Positions 26,829 to 38,942 of a stretch of 64,000 nucleotides of DNA are shown piece after piece. The position numbers and the translations under genes are program-made. Origin of the DNA: Chionis minor (Eukaryota; Chordata; Aves; Charadriiformes; Chionididae); NCBI GenBank assembly GCA_013398295.1, contig VZSF01011304.1, positions 110,206 through 174,205 of the forward strand, given 5' to 3'. The notes beneath the pieces were generated by a model, which was not told the DNA's origin, made no database searches, and worked only from the letters and a program-made list of their open reading frames with translations. Numbering within the stretch: position 1 is the first letter of the stretch; every line of letters starts with the position of its first letter.

Positions 26829-27801
26829 GGAAGAATCTGCTGGTTTTTGTAACAACTGGTCAGCTCAAACCTACAACCTGTCAGCCTCCTGTGATTGCTA
26901 ATAGCTCTGTTTACTCGGAGCCAGACCACAGTGGTGCTTTTGGACCACAAACCGGGCTGACATAGTGTAAGCGTGTAAAGAAGCAGTATTTATCATTGTC
27001 ATGATTTTGTTGCTTTCCCCCAGACTTGTAAGAGTTGATAACAAGCGACTCAGAGACAGCACAGCTGGCCTGTGAGATGTCTCTGCATGAGTAAAGGAAT
27101 GGCTCTGCTCAGACAGCAGGCACAAGTTATTCCTCCCAATTTATAAATAAGTGCTTTGGTAATGGAAAAATAGCTTTTGCCCTTGCACCTTCTCCCTTTG
27201 TTTTGGTTCAGGGCTTTGCCTTCCCATGGAGCAGATCTGGCATAAGCAGTCAGGGCAGTTTGGTTTGAATGGCGGAGAAGATAGGTGGGGTTTTCTCCAC
27301 CTATACAGTTGGGCCTTCCCATGCTAGGGCTGAGCAGAGGGCTAGGCAATTATTCTATCAGCGTGACAACCAAAATGTAAGGCTCTACTATCTGCAGTCA
27401 TGTGGTCGCAGAAAAATCTCTTATGTGCACTTTGAAAATGAGGAATTCTTCAAAAACAAGCAATAAGGAGACCTAGGATAAAAAATCCTTCTAGATTTCT
27501 TGGCTGAGTCTGTTGGGAATTTTACAGGTAACACACCTGACAGCCATTATCTCCAGGCTGAATACGCAGACAAAAAATAATTAAAACTTTTTTCCTTCCC
27601 ATTGATGTGGTTCCACGAATGTGACATTTTCCTCTCCTATTTTCTTCAGCCATAACATAGGACACCAGCAAAACCACTCTCTACTCCGATACAGCTCAGC
27701 AAGAGTAAATCTTTTCTCTTGGGAAGGTTTACAGCAAAGCAACAGAGAATTTCAGGGCAAGTGTAAAGTAAATTAACTCAAGCTGCCTCAGAGACACTTA
27801 C

Positions 27802-27853
27802 CTAAATCACCCTTCTTGTAGTGCAGGCACAACCATCTTCATTTTCACAAGCA
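27802..27853 (-). other. Exon-like segment with excellent splice sites, 52 bp (unconfirmed)
   Basis: On the minus strand a long pyrimidine acceptor (GGTTCTGTTTTCTTTTTAG) and an ideal donor (TTTAG|GTAAGTG) bound 52 bases. Only one frame is nearly open: ACENEDGCACTTRRVI followed by TAG as the last three bases of the segment. A stop exactly at an internal exon end is unusual for a coding exon, so if it is spliced at all, a non-coding RNA exon is the simpler reading. Confidence 0.18.
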
Positions 27854-27969
27854 CTAAAAAGAAAACAGAACCATTGAATTAATTTCTTCACAAATAGAGA
27901 GATGTTGGAAAGGAAACTCAAGTTAACCACTTGAAAAATACGTTTCTAGCACTGTAATTCAAAATAACA

Positions 27970-28004
27970 AGGAATGAAAGGAAAAGGAAAGAAAAAGGAA
28001 AAGA
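27970..28004 (+). repeat. GGAAA-type low-complexity run
   Basis: Irregular repeats of GGAAA/GAAA on the plus strand, such as GGAATGAAAGGAAAAGGAAA. Ordinary simple sequence. Confidence 0.65.
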
Positions 28005-30121
28005 TTTTACATTAAATTGCATTAGCCAATAATCTAACAATCAATCAATTGAATTTCTTTGTGAATAACCCTTGCCATATAATCGCAGTCCACGTACAGT
28101 ACCTTCATACTTGGTAGTAACGGAGTCTTTGTCCTCTCTTTATAAAATAAAACGTACAGTATTTGAATGTAAAGGATAATGTCAGGTTTGATAACACGAG
28201 GCAGTTAATAGCTACATTTTAATACTGTGACAGCATTGTTCAGGCTTCTTCTCTTGATGAAAAGTAAATTCTTTTTGTCACACAAGGAAATACTCGTTGT
28301 TTCAAGACTTTTGTGAGAAAAATGGCACAGGCATTAAGTCAGAGGCACTAAAGATTATTCATGTTCAACTTTAAAATCAGGCACATCCAAAATATTCTCT
28401 TTCAATTTGCATTTCTTTTGATCCGCTAGACTTCAGCTGCGACAAGAGAGGAAATTAAGTCAAAGACTGATTCCCTTCCAATTAAAATCTAGTAGAGAGA
28501 GGGCGATTAATCCTCTCCCCTGTTCTGTCAAGGCAGTGCACCCTGAAGCTCCTGGAGAAAACGCTGCAGGGTGGTGAACCACACCCACAGGTTCTGGGGA
28601 GAGAGTCTCCCCAACAGTTGTGGCTCCAATAATGCCTGATGGATGCAGGTCACCAGTGATGAATTCTTCTGGAGCAGCATGGGATGCTCCTTTCCCTGGC
28701 ATACAACCCACTCTTGCCCAAAATACCCCCACATACAGCAGTGGGGCATGGAAATGTTATTTGGGAACTCGGATGTGGGATTCACCCTCAGCTTTGCTGA
28801 GGGGGCGTGGGAAAGGACCCTCTGCAACCAAGTTCCCTTGGGTGCATCTGCCAGTGCCAGCAGGCTGTGGGATAAGGGGCTCTGAGCCTTCCCTTCATCC
28901 CCCCTCCAGCAACCAGGCTTGGTGCATCATGTATTATCTGACTTGACTGATTTTTGTGGGTGGGACTTGCAGACAGGGATGGTTTGTTGACACAGACCTC
29001 TGTGTTGTGCATGACAAAGTGTATGCCATGGTCTTCTTTTGCAAAATAAGCTATGGTCTTGTGCTAAAGCAAGAAGGGGTTAAGCTGTCTATGCAGATGA
29101 TACATGGTAGGATTTAAAACTGTCAGCAGTAAAACCAACATCATTCATATGTGTATGTGCATCAGGATTTAAATATGGATGCCAAAAATGAAAATGCAGC
29201 TCACTGAAGAGAGGAAGAACACATTTCCTAATATAGATCAATTTTCCCATTTCTGGAAGAAATTGGGAGAATTAGCAGCACCTGCAAAGGCAGAAAACAA
29301 GAACAGTGAAAGAATCATGGATAATTAATACTCCGAAGGCAAAGACATCTTTCATGGAAAAACATAATGGGCCAGAAATTCAGCTGCTGTACATTAGCTG
29401 ATTTACATCAGCTGAGGAATGTGTTTCAGTATGATTTAACATTTTTCTTATGTTACCTGGGAGATAAGCGATTCAAAATATAGAGAGAACTTACCATGCT
29501 TTATCTGTCATCTTTTGTTGATTAATAATTTGAGATGTTGTTACTATTATTTAATCTAGTCATTACACAGTAAATTAAAATACAACAAAACATTAAATGC
29601 AGAAAAGCATTACTTAAGCATAATCTCTTAAAACCCAAGCAAATGAAGCAAATCAATTTTAAAGATCGTTAAGCGGAGCTGAAGTCATAAGAATGAAATT
29701 ACCAAATTATCTCTGGTTCCAGGCTGCTCCTAGGACAGCTACTGGACAGCACAGAGATAGAGGCAGTGTTTCCAATTTTGCCTTCACAGATCACCCTGAA
29801 ACACTCTGCTGGGTTGAGAACATCCTATTATGTTCTTATTCTTTAGCTGGAACTGGATGTTTCTGGCCCCGGTTTTCTAAGGGCATGCGTTTGCATGGTT
29901 GTGCTGTGGCTGTCTGAAAGGCCCTTCCAAAGAGCATTTGAGCTGCTTGCCTGGTTTCAACCAAGTTGGAAGGGAAGGTAGAAATCTCAAAGAAGAATCA
30001 CAGCAAACTGTGAAAACTGAGGCTAAGTAGAAGGTCCAGCAATCCCACGTGCCACATGTCCTGCCAAAGAGCTGGGCAGTTCATATCAAGCCTCAAAATG
30101 TGCTGTCTCCTGCCTGGGCAA

Positions 30122-30242
30122 CCATTAGCAGAGGGATCGAATTAAGGACAGGGAGCTAAGGACAGGGGAAAAAAGGAGGTAGAGGAGATGAGGAACAACT
30201 GGAGCAAGTGGGTGGAGGAGAGTGAGAGATAATGGGGAGGCA
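30122..30242 (+). repeat. Purine-rich stretch with a short tandem duplication
   Basis: Purine-dominated plus strand. It contains a 14-bp unit TAAGGACAGGGAGC at 30143-30156, repeated partly (TAAGGACAGGGG) at 30157-30168. The remainder is irregular GGAG/GAGG sequence. Confidence 0.6.
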
Positions 30243-30828
30243 CCCCATCAGCATAATGAGAAACATTAACAGACTTGTGCAAATAAAGAAATTAATGGAT
30301 GTGTTTTGGGGAAAACATATCAAATTAACTTGGAACATTCTGCTTTAAGGCATTTTCCTTCGCAGGACAATGGTCTGCAAGACATATAGCAGGTTCATAG
30401 TGCTGGCAGGGGGAGAATATAAAACTCTGGTTTCCTCCCATTGCCTCTATGAAAAAGGTTATCTTTTGCTTGGGTTATCCAACCTTTAGTGCTGGGATAA
30501 CTGCTGGAGAATTAGCATCCAGCCTTGCATTCCTTCCTCCAACAGAAGGAGATGAACCACCCCATTGTGAAACAGCCACAGATTTAAAGCCCACACCCCA
30601 TATCACAGATCTCTACAGGAAAGGAAACTGCTTAACATTAGGGAATGTAAAGTGCATCACAGACAAATCTTACCAATAAGGGTGATATAATCCCTCTACA
30701 AAAGGAATTCCCTGATGTGAAATACATAGTGGCCAAAAGGATTCATCTCGCTAAAAGGACTGTTATTTTTTAATTGACTAAATGACTAAAATAAAGGATA
30801 TGTGTGCTCTCTCCTCAAACATGCAGAA

Positions 30829-30885
30829 GACCATGAGCTATTTATTGAACGAGGACCATGAGCTTTTTATTGAACAAGGACCATG
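30829..30885. repeat. 25-bp tandem repeat, about 2.3 copies
   Basis: Two adjacent 25-bp units, each starting GACCATGAGCT and containing TTTATTGAAC, differ at two positions. A third partial copy starts GACCATG at 30879. No known satellite family is recognised. Confidence 0.85.
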
Positions 30886-32313
30886 TTCTGCCCTGTGATG
30901 TGGAAGCTTGATGCAGCTTCTTAAAGGAGGGATTGCTGCACATTTAGAAGAACCATCACTTGCCAGTCTGTTTTGCAAGCAAACTTTGCCCTGCTAATTA
31001 CTGCATTTACTGCTGCTCCTACAAGAAGCCAGCAAGGACTGTTTAGCCATTCTTTAGAAGTCCATGCTTTATAGAAACTTAATTAACAGAATGCATAACA
31101 TGAAATTTTCCCATGATGCTCAGGACCAAACTCTATTCTCTAGTTCCCTTTCATGGAAGAAGAGCTTCCTTCAAAAAAAAGAAGAAAACACACCTGAGGT
31201 GTGTAGCCCAAGCTATCAAGGGGGACACTACCAAACACAATTCCATCAAATTCTGGGGGAATAGGAAAGCATTTGGCTGAGCTTTCAAAATAAATCCCTT
31301 TTATTTCTTATGTTGTCTTGGTGGCTGGAAGAGAGCTGTGATATATAAAAAGTTCTCCTTTAGTTCAGTAAAATCAATGACTAAAATCCTAATTTTACTG
31401 CTAGGACTGCAAACCAAAGGTGTGGCTAATACCTGCTGGCTCCTGCTTGCGCATGCTGTTGGCAGCTGGCAGTCATTCACCAGGCTTCTGTTCAGGTATC
31501 TTAAGACCACCGCTCGTGATGCCCCTGTACATGTACCTCTTGCCTTGGTGAAGGAGGCCTAGGCAATGAAACTCCTTGGACTAAGGTGCGGCCTTTGGGA
31601 ACAGCGCAGTGATGGGCTCAAAAAAATTGTTGCATGTGCTTCATCGCAGTGAGAATCAGTAAGACCAAAATGCAATGGAGAAAACAGGATTGTATCTTCA
31701 CATATAACAGGCATGTAGCTCCCTGTAGAATTCCAGCTTTCCAGCTGGCAATTTCCATGTCCTTCAGATCCCTTTGGGGTGTGGTAGAAAAGGATCATCC
31801 TCTTTGATTTAAAGCTAAGATTAAAACATGGGCCATCAGTGGACAGAAAACATTTGATGATGCCTGGATCACACATGAAATTCCACAGTGGCACTTTCTT
31901 CTAATACAGTAAGACCTGGATACACTTCTTTTTTCTTTTTTTCTGGGATAATACAGACACTTCCCAAGGCAGATCAGTGTGGGCTACCTCTTCCTGATGA
32001 CACCTAACAGCCAGCATGTTTGACAGATGAAAATTTCTTCGGAGTAGAGAAAAAACTTTGGGTGTACCCAAAACTGGAAATCACCTACAACCTAAGCCCA
32101 TTGCTCGTCCAAGCAAGTCTCATATATACAACAGATCACAATACACACACAATGCACGTGCATATAACAATACATATAAAACCAATTTACTAAAATCAAC
32201 GTAACCAAACAATCACATTTTCCTTCTTTCTGAGCTGAACTCTGAAGTTCCAGTTGAATCTAGGAAAGAGATGGAGATCTCACCACAGGAAGAAGAAACG
32301 GACTTCTACTTAC

Positions 32314-32387
32314 CCTAAATAGTAGTGTCCAAGTTTTTTGGGGGAGGCTACACAATTGACACCCTCTCTCCTTCCCCATTAAGTGTG
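32314..32387 (-). other. Exon-like segment, 74 bp (unconfirmed)
   Basis: Minus-strand acceptor (TTTAAATCGTTTTCTAG) and strong donor (AGG|GTAAGTAG) enclose 74 bases. The open frame begins after two bases and reads HLMGKERGCQLCSLPQKTWT and onward to the end. No protein family is recognisable. The polypyrimidine tract is only moderate. Confidence 0.12.
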
Positions 32388-33362
32388 CTAGAAAACGATT
32401 TAAACAGTGTCTGATACCAGTACAGATATTCAGTGTGGATTACAGCAGATTTGTAAAGCACAGGAGCTACCTGGGATCTAATTCCCCCACAGAAAGCAGT
32501 ACCTGCCTTAGCTACCAAGAAATGCTGAATGCAAATATAATTAGAGATAACATAAAATAGCTTCGCCCTGTGATCAGCATGAAAATACGCTCTGCGAGTA
32601 GATCTGCCTAATTGATTTAAGGGGTTTGTTGGCAGTCTGAAAGCCAAACACGCCCTACAGGTAGGTTTTTGAGTTCAACAGAGGTTCACTATGTGGCTTC
32701 CCCAATGTCTAATAAAGCATGAATTTGGAAGCTCTTCCCTCAGCAGGGTACTTCTTTTCCATCTGGACACCTATTTTCACAAAATTCACAGGAGCACCTG
32801 TGAAGCTTTTGGGTTGCATCCAGACAGTGGGTATAATTCTAATTAAGGGGGGACAGACACAGGCCTACATGCATACAAATGTGTGACAAGAGGCCACTTC
32901 ATCTCTGGATCCAGACTGTATTTTTTATAGTCTTCACTAGCACCAGGAGACAAATCTGAACCACTATGTTGCCAGACAGTCACAGGTTTTAAGCTTGCAT
33001 GTCCCACATCCTTGAGCAGCATTTGGGCAAGAAAACTCTCCCCATCCACCCGTATGAAGAAATATCTCTTGCAGTAAGCGTTGAATTTCCGTGAGAAAAG
33101 AATTATCCCAGCTCTACCCTGTTGTATCTCCTTTGTATCTCCTGAACATTATTGTGTGCTCCTCAGAGGAATAAATGAGTCAGATGAAGGGAAAAAACAG
33201 GTATCCTTGCCTCTAAGCTTGCCACAAACCATCATTGGTCCCTTTCCTTTCCCAGCATAGCAGCTGTGGACACTGGCAGACAACAACTGATTGTGTCAAC
33301 AAATTTTGGGAAAATTTCCCAAACAATGTGCTACCCTGGTGGTCTAATGGTCAGAAAAAAAC

Positions 33363-33388
33363 AAGAAAAAAAGATAAGAAAAAAAGAT
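33363..33388. repeat. 13-bp A-rich tandem duplication at the CR1 5' junction
   Basis: AAGAAAAAAAGAT occurs twice, and the second copy runs into the first recognisable CR1 bases (GATAGGCTGAGG). It may reflect slippage or repair at the 5' end of the truncated insertion. Confidence 0.7.
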
Positions 33389-34189
33389 GATAGGCTGAGG
33401 CCAATGGTATGACATTCAACAAGGTCAAGTGCTGAGTCCTGCACTTGGGTCACAACAGCCCCATGCAGCGCTACAGGCTTGGGGAAGAGTGGCTGGAAAG
33501 CTGCTGGGCAGAAAAGGACCTGGGGGTGTTGGTCAACAGTCAGCTGAATATGAGCCAGCAGTGTGCCCAGGTGGCACAGAGGTAACAGCATCCTGGCCTG
33601 TATCAGGAATAGTGTGGCCGGAAGGACCAGGGAAGTGATTGTCCCCCTGTACTCAGCACTGGTGAGGCTCCACCTCAAATACTGCGTTCAGTTGTGGGCC
33701 CCTCACTACAAGAAAGACATTTAGGTGCTGGATCAAGTCCAGAGAAGGGCAACAAAGCTGGTGAGGGGGTCTACAGCACAAATCTTATGAGGAGCAGCTG
33801 AGGGAACTGAGGTTTAGTCTGGAGAAAAGGAGGCTGAGGGGAGACCTAATTGCTGCCTACAGCTACCTGAAAGGAGGTTGTAGTGAGGTGGGGGTCGATC
33901 TCTTCTCCCAAGTAAGAAATGATAGGACAAGAGGAAATGGCCTCAAGTTATGCCAGGGGAGGTTTAGCATGGATATCAGGGAAAAATTTCTTCACTTGAA
34001 GGATTGTCAAGCACTGGAACACGCTGCCCAGGGAAGCGGTAGAGTCACCATCCCTGGAGGTATTTAAAAGATGGGTAGACATGGTGCTCAGGGACATGGT
34101 TTAGTGGTGGCTTTGGCAGTGTTAGTTGATGATTGGACTAGATGATCTTAAAAGGTTCCTTCTAACTTAGACAATTCTATGATTCTATA
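33386..34189 (+). mobile_element. 5'-truncated CR1 LINE, sense copy
   Basis: Non-LTR retrotransposon of the CR1 family, the dominant LINE of birds. About 0.8 kb of the 3' end remains, against roughly 4.5 kb for a full element, so this is the usual dead-on-arrival truncation. The left part encodes the end of the reverse-transcriptase ORF: an open stretch reads [19 protein letters not shown], followed by YKKDI, a TAG stop at 33722-33724, then VLDQVQRRATKLV. A two-base loss relative to the family pattern near 33573-33590 breaks the frame further upstream. The right part is the typical CR1 3' region (GGATATCAGGG, CACTGGAACACGCTGCCCAG, CCATCCCTGGAGGTATTTAA). It ends with GGACTAGATGATCTTAAAAG and the terminal ATTCTATGATTCTATA repeat. 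The 5' junction abuts an A-rich 13-bp tandem duplication at 33363-33388. It cannot move on its own. The exact 5' boundary is uncertain by about 10 bp. Confidence 0.95.
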
Positions 34190-36089
34190 ACCTTTTTCAA
34201 AAATAGAGATAATGAGGGGAAACAAGACTTCTTTATTCTCCCCCTGCTGGCACTATGAAACAGCCCTTCTGTTTATTTATCAGGGTACAAGTGGAGCTCC
34301 TTCCTAAAACAGCTGATCTCCATGGTTATCATAGCATTTGTCATAACAGCAAGTTTGCACCATGAGACAATGGTACAAGAGCTGTTGAGAGTGAGGTATA
34401 TAAACACAAAAATACAAAATACCCCGAGTTGCTCGTTACAGGAGAAAGCTGTTGCACAGGCAGTTGTCAGACAGTGACCAGTGTTGAGCCGCTCTCCTCC
34501 AAGGTGCGAGCTTGCAAGAAAAAGCACACAAGAATCTCCTTTTGGGATAATTCCTGCTCAGACTGATGAGATGACACCAGTTCTGTAGCTACAACAGGGA
34601 TTTTCCCAGAGAGAATGCACACTTATGTGAAGTTTTAGAGCAGCCATTCCTTTTCACTGTGCTATACAGATTTCCAATGTCTAATGCAACTACAGTTTAA
34701 TGTAGGGATGAATTACCTTCTCCCTCGGAACAAAAGAACTTGGGTCAAAAATCAATAGCCTGAATTGCTCTCTGCACCTCTGCTTTTAAGAACAGTGTCA
34801 CTTCTATCTCAATAAGACATAAACACATGCAAATATCTTCTGCTTTGTCTTCTTAAATGTGATGATCTTTACCAAGAGACAGGAAGAAGTGTGCTTCACT
34901 ATTTAGAGACACATGACATATTTATTCCTCATTTCCAGGCCTGAGAAAGAACTTCAGCAGGTAATTCACAGAACTGAACCATTAGAGCTCTGACACCTCG
35001 GTCCAAGACCATGGAAGAGTACAACCTCTGACCATGCCTGAGGGCACAGCATAAAGGCATGTGTAAGAGGCAGAGTTTTTAACAAGATTAACATAAAATT
35101 AACAGTTAGCTATTAACCTTTATGTATCCAGAGTGTTTATTTCCAAAGCAGGTTTAAGCCCATGAAGAAGAAAAGATGTCTCTGTCCTCAGGAGGGCTGA
35201 AAAGAAAGACTGAACAGTGGAGGAAAAAAGGCTGGTGACAAGGGATCTTGGGATGCTCTAGAGCTGCTACAACTCTCTTCTTTTCCAGTGGTGAAATGTC
35301 ATGACACAAGCAGGAGCCACATTCAGCTATGAATATTTATAAATCCCAGAGACTACCAACTTGCTTTTGAGAGCAGGTTTTTATATATATAGTGCAACTC
35401 CAGCAGACTAAAAGATAAGCTCAATACCAAACTAATGAGAAATGAGATGAAGTTAATACGCTATAGACTTGGCTAAATCTCTTTGTCCTATTTATTCATT
35501 GTCTTGTTGATCTGGAATCTTTAAATACGAAATCTGACCTGTTCACAATTATTGCTTAATTAATCCTCCAAAGGTCTATGAATAGATAAAAATAGCAGTG
35601 TCCATTGTAGAAAGAAGGAATATAAATAGAGATGAAATATTTTGTCTAGAGCAGACACTTGTAGAACAAATATCCCCTCTTCTCCTCTTTTAGCAAATGT
35701 GAAAAATAACTGTCAGCCAGCACTAAGTTGATTATCATCTAACCCGAGACAAAAAAATATTACCGTTGATTTAGGAATACCTTGGCTGCTTGGCATTTCC
35801 CATGGCCAGGCCACAGCTTGGGCAGTGAGACACTGAGCTGAAGCATAAACTGGACTCTCATGCGCTGAAGCTCAGCATTCCCTTGTTCAGTATCTGATCT
35901 CTTCATGTATATAACTGAATTGATCCTTTTCACACATTTGACTAGCGAGGCAAAAATTTAATGCCTGTTTCAAAAACATAAAGAGTGATTAAGAGTCTTG
36001 CCATTATTGCATTAATAAAGGTCAAACAGGAAAGATGTTGAGGAAACTGCTCTCAGTTCACCAGCTTACTAGGGGGGAAAAAAAAAGTG

Positions 36090-36109
36090 TATATATATAT
36101 ATATATATA
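36090..36109. repeat. (TA)n microsatellite
   Basis: Ten TA units, preceded by G6A9-type low-complexity sequence at about 36072-36086 and followed by an A run. Confidence 0.9.
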
Positions 36110-36810
36110 AAAAAAGAACTTACTAGTTCTACAGGTGAAATCTTTAGCTGGAAGCTTTCCAGGAGAGCACCTGGGCAGTAAGGAAAAATAGCAAAAACTG
36201 GGGCTTGAATGAACGATCCCTATGACTACAACTGTGAATGAAAGCCCAGTTTATGCTATGTCCTGTCTAGCCCTGGCTCCATACACTTTTATATGGTGTG
36301 AGTCTTGGTCTGGAAAACTCTCATTTACACACATACTAATGCCTGCAAATGGAGCCTGGAGGACTGACAATATTTCAGCTAGGAATGACTATAAACCTCA
36401 CTATTAGAGATTCCCAAAGCAAAGTAGCCTCAGGTTAGCAAGAAACGTTTGGTTCTGCTTGAAAGCAAAGTCTATTCCAGCAGTCACCAGGGCATTTTTT
36501 TTCTTTGCTTGCAAAAATACATGGTTTCTTTTCAGGGATGATCCAATACTCCTCAGTGGTGATTAAAGTTGCAAACAGAAGTCACCTCCTTGCTCTGGAC
36601 TAAGAATAAGTCCTAGGAGAAACAGGCTACACCCATGTGAGAAAGAGAGAAGCCTGCCGTAAGCTTCTAATGAACCCGGTGATATATTTGTCCAGAAAGT
36701 CTCCATTGATGCTCTTCTTTGGCTTGTCCAACCTCATCATGCACGTCTGAATTCTTCTCAGAATACTAACATGAAGTAAAATGGAGAGGTCCCCCAGGAA
36801 AAAAGGATTT

Positions 36811-36833
36811 GGGGGGGAGGGAGGGGGGATGGG
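36811..36833 (+). other. G-quadruplex-prone tract
   Basis: Runs of 7, 3, 6 and 3 G separated by A, A and AT, satisfying the four-run, short-loop pattern of a three-layer quadruplex on the plus strand. Functional relevance unknown; no promoter features adjoin it. Confidence 0.6.
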
Positions 36834-38502
36834 ACCCAAAAAAACAAAACCAGGAAAGAATGGGAGACCTCCAAGGCAAAGGAAGAGGTCAAATGACAAA
36901 GTCATTCTGAAGATGGAGTCCTTTATCTCACTGAAAGGCAATACATAGTGAACACTGTCCAGGTAGCTGGGGCCCAAACTTCGGCTCTTCATTGCTGTAT
37001 TTTACACAGAATAATCCTGCTGTACTGGATATGCCAATCAAAAAGCTCCCACATTGCTGAATTCATACATACAACAACATCAATTCAGGCACTGCCAGTC
37101 TGTAGAATTCAAAGCCTTTCAAAGAGGCATCCCCCCAGTAGCCCCAAGACTTCCTCATCTCTTGCCACCCTTCAGAACAGGGACTGCCTTTGTGCTCCAC
37201 CACAGCCCTTTCCATTGCAGCCAAAACCCGCTGTACAGGCAGGTGGCAAATGAAAGTAACCATCCCATTGATATACAGGCAGATCATGAGTGTCTTCCCC
37301 CATAAAAAGTGGAACAACCTCAGAGCAAATGAGATGTTTCTTGCTACATGCCTTAAACACCAGTAGACTGGACTGAAACCAGCTTCTTGCTAGACAGCTG
37401 AGTGTTTCAAGTCCAGACCCGACACTATTGAACACTACCCAAACAACCAACAGCACTCAGACTAGTCAATAAAAAGCATTACTAACAGTTTGCTATTCTC
37501 CCGTAAGCCAAGTGGAAAAAAACAGTACCACATTGTTGCCCAGGATATATCTTGCAGCTAGCATCATCTCAATTAAAACCATGCATTTCCCAATTAAGGA
37601 ATGCGTTCCCCAGTGAGGTTTAGCACAGATCTCACGGAGCCGTACTCTGCATAGGTATGAGCTCAGTGCTGGTCAGGTCTCATACCAAGCCAATTGCTAC
37701 ACCCAGCAGTATCTCAGTGCCCCCAAACCAAAACTTGAGCATTAAACTAATTAAAAAGTATGCTGGTGCTTTTATACATGCCCTGCAAGCAGCAGGATAA
37801 AAGATAAATAAGTTGTTAGCCTCTCCTAAAGGCTTCCAGACTATTTATTTATAGACTCATTTATAGGTGCCCTTCACAGAAGCATCTGACCTTTTCATAA
37901 TGATTACTGAACCTCTCCCATAAAGTCTGTGCATAATGAGACAGCATTATAGTGCCCATTTTAAAGAGATCAGAACATGGACTGAAAGCAAGTAACTGAA
38001 ATGATCTGGTTGCAGAAGCAATCTGTTCCACAGACACATGCCAAACAAAGACGCTATACTCCATCACATCTCTATTAAAAACCATTTCAGACTGCTCTTG
38101 TGCTGCTGGAAGAACTTTGCAAGACTTTGCAGCTATGAATCGGCACTGGACACAGCAATGGCAGGAATGAGTCAGGCCACCCCATCTAAAAAAAGCAGCA
38201 TCTTCTGATTACTGCTCCTCTTTGTGGAACTGACCTATGAAGGACAAACCCACGGTTTTGAGGATGGCTTTTCTTCCAGTTTCCTTAGTCGTTCTTGGTG
38301 TACATCTTAGGATGGGCAAAGGTTTCTTCTGACTGGAAATTAAGGCATGCTGGAGAGTTAGAAGAAACCTTCATTTCAGCTCTTCAAACAACTCCACCGC
38401 TCACAATATTTACCCTTCATTTGCTACCAGTGAGACAGAGGCTGGTCTACTGACACTTGTCCATAAGTACCAGCCACGAATTTGATTCCTTTCTGCACTT
38501 AC

Positions 38503-38580
38503 CATGCTGGAAAGTTTCCAGATTGTTTTTCACAGGTGAAGATGCCATCTTGTCACCAAAGCAAATGCAAAAAGATAATG
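38503..38580 (-). other. First-coding-exon-like segment with strong start context (unconfirmed)
   Basis: Minus strand: an ATG at 38548 lies in a favourable Kozak context (ACAAGATGG, purine at -3 and G at +4). It opens MASSPVKNNLETFQH plus one base and meets a strong donor, ATG|GTAAGTG, at 38502. A moderate acceptor-like AG at 38581-38582 would make the exon 78 bp with a 5' leader; the frame is also open upstream of the ATG to that acceptor. The peptide is hydrophilic and plausible as an N terminus, but I do not recognise it and no second exon is evident. Confidence 0.2.
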
Positions 38581-38793
38581 CTAGAGCTGCACCTAGGGGA
38601 CAAATTGAACCTCCCTATTGCTAGAGGATTACTGGTTTGAAGTCTGGGTTCCAGAGCACTTAGAATCACCAAAAACCAAAAAGAAACCAAAGACGTGTGA
38701 AAACTCACTGACTTTCACTATCAGAAAAGAGAGACCTAAGATCAGATGCAAATCAAGCACTACCATGTCCTAATTTTCTGCTTTTTGCTACAG

Positions 38794-38942
38794 AAGCAGC
38801 TGACATCTCTGCTAAAAATTCTGTGGGAAATGTAACAAACATAAGGGACTACCCCCAAAACTCCTTCCAGGTTGACACTTATGCCAGAGTACTGGCACTG
38901 GTCAGGAACAGCAGTGTGGACGTAACACATCTCTCCCCAAAG
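38794..38942 (+). other. Exon-like segment, 149 bp, one frame fully open (unconfirmed)
   Basis: A branchpoint-like CTAAT, the acceptor TTTTCTGCTTTTTGCTACAG and the donor CCAAAG|GTAAGTTG bound 149 bases. Two frames are closed and one is open for 49 codons (entering after two bases, leaving in phase 0). It includes SAKNSVGNVTNIRDYPQNSF and ends RNSSVDVTHLSPK, with two Asn-X-Ser/Thr sequons. This is the longest open segment with good splice sites on both sides. It does not match a domain known to me. It lies head to head with the minus-strand segment ending at 38580, 213 bp away. Confidence 0.2.

Larger units (their letters stand above)
28005..33362. other. Non-coding unique sequence
   Basis: Contains a GC-richer portion at 28.5-28.95 kb with overlapping chance ORFs on both strands, the purine-rich stretch at 30.1 kb, the 25-bp tandem repeat at 30.83 kb and the weak exon-like segment at 32.3 kb. 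No repeat family is recognised. Confidence 0.6.
34190..38502. other. Non-coding unique sequence between the CR1 and the exon-like pair
   Basis: AT-rich. It holds the (TA)n tract at 36.09 kb and the G-rich tract at 36.81 kb. The ORFs at 36.6-37.5 kb on both strands are overlapping mirror frames in locally GC-richer DNA and carry no domain. Confidence 0.6.

Noticed and set aside
26729..26965. Lys-rich ORF
   Set aside because: Produced entirely by the polypurine tract.
33429..33638. Plus-strand frame within 33.4-33.6 kb as a gene
   Set aside because: It is an out-of-frame reading of the sense CR1 copy.
36627..36992. 121-codon minus-strand frame with a Pro-rich segment
   Set aside because: The Pro-rich part is simply the reverse of the G-rich tract at 36.81 kb.
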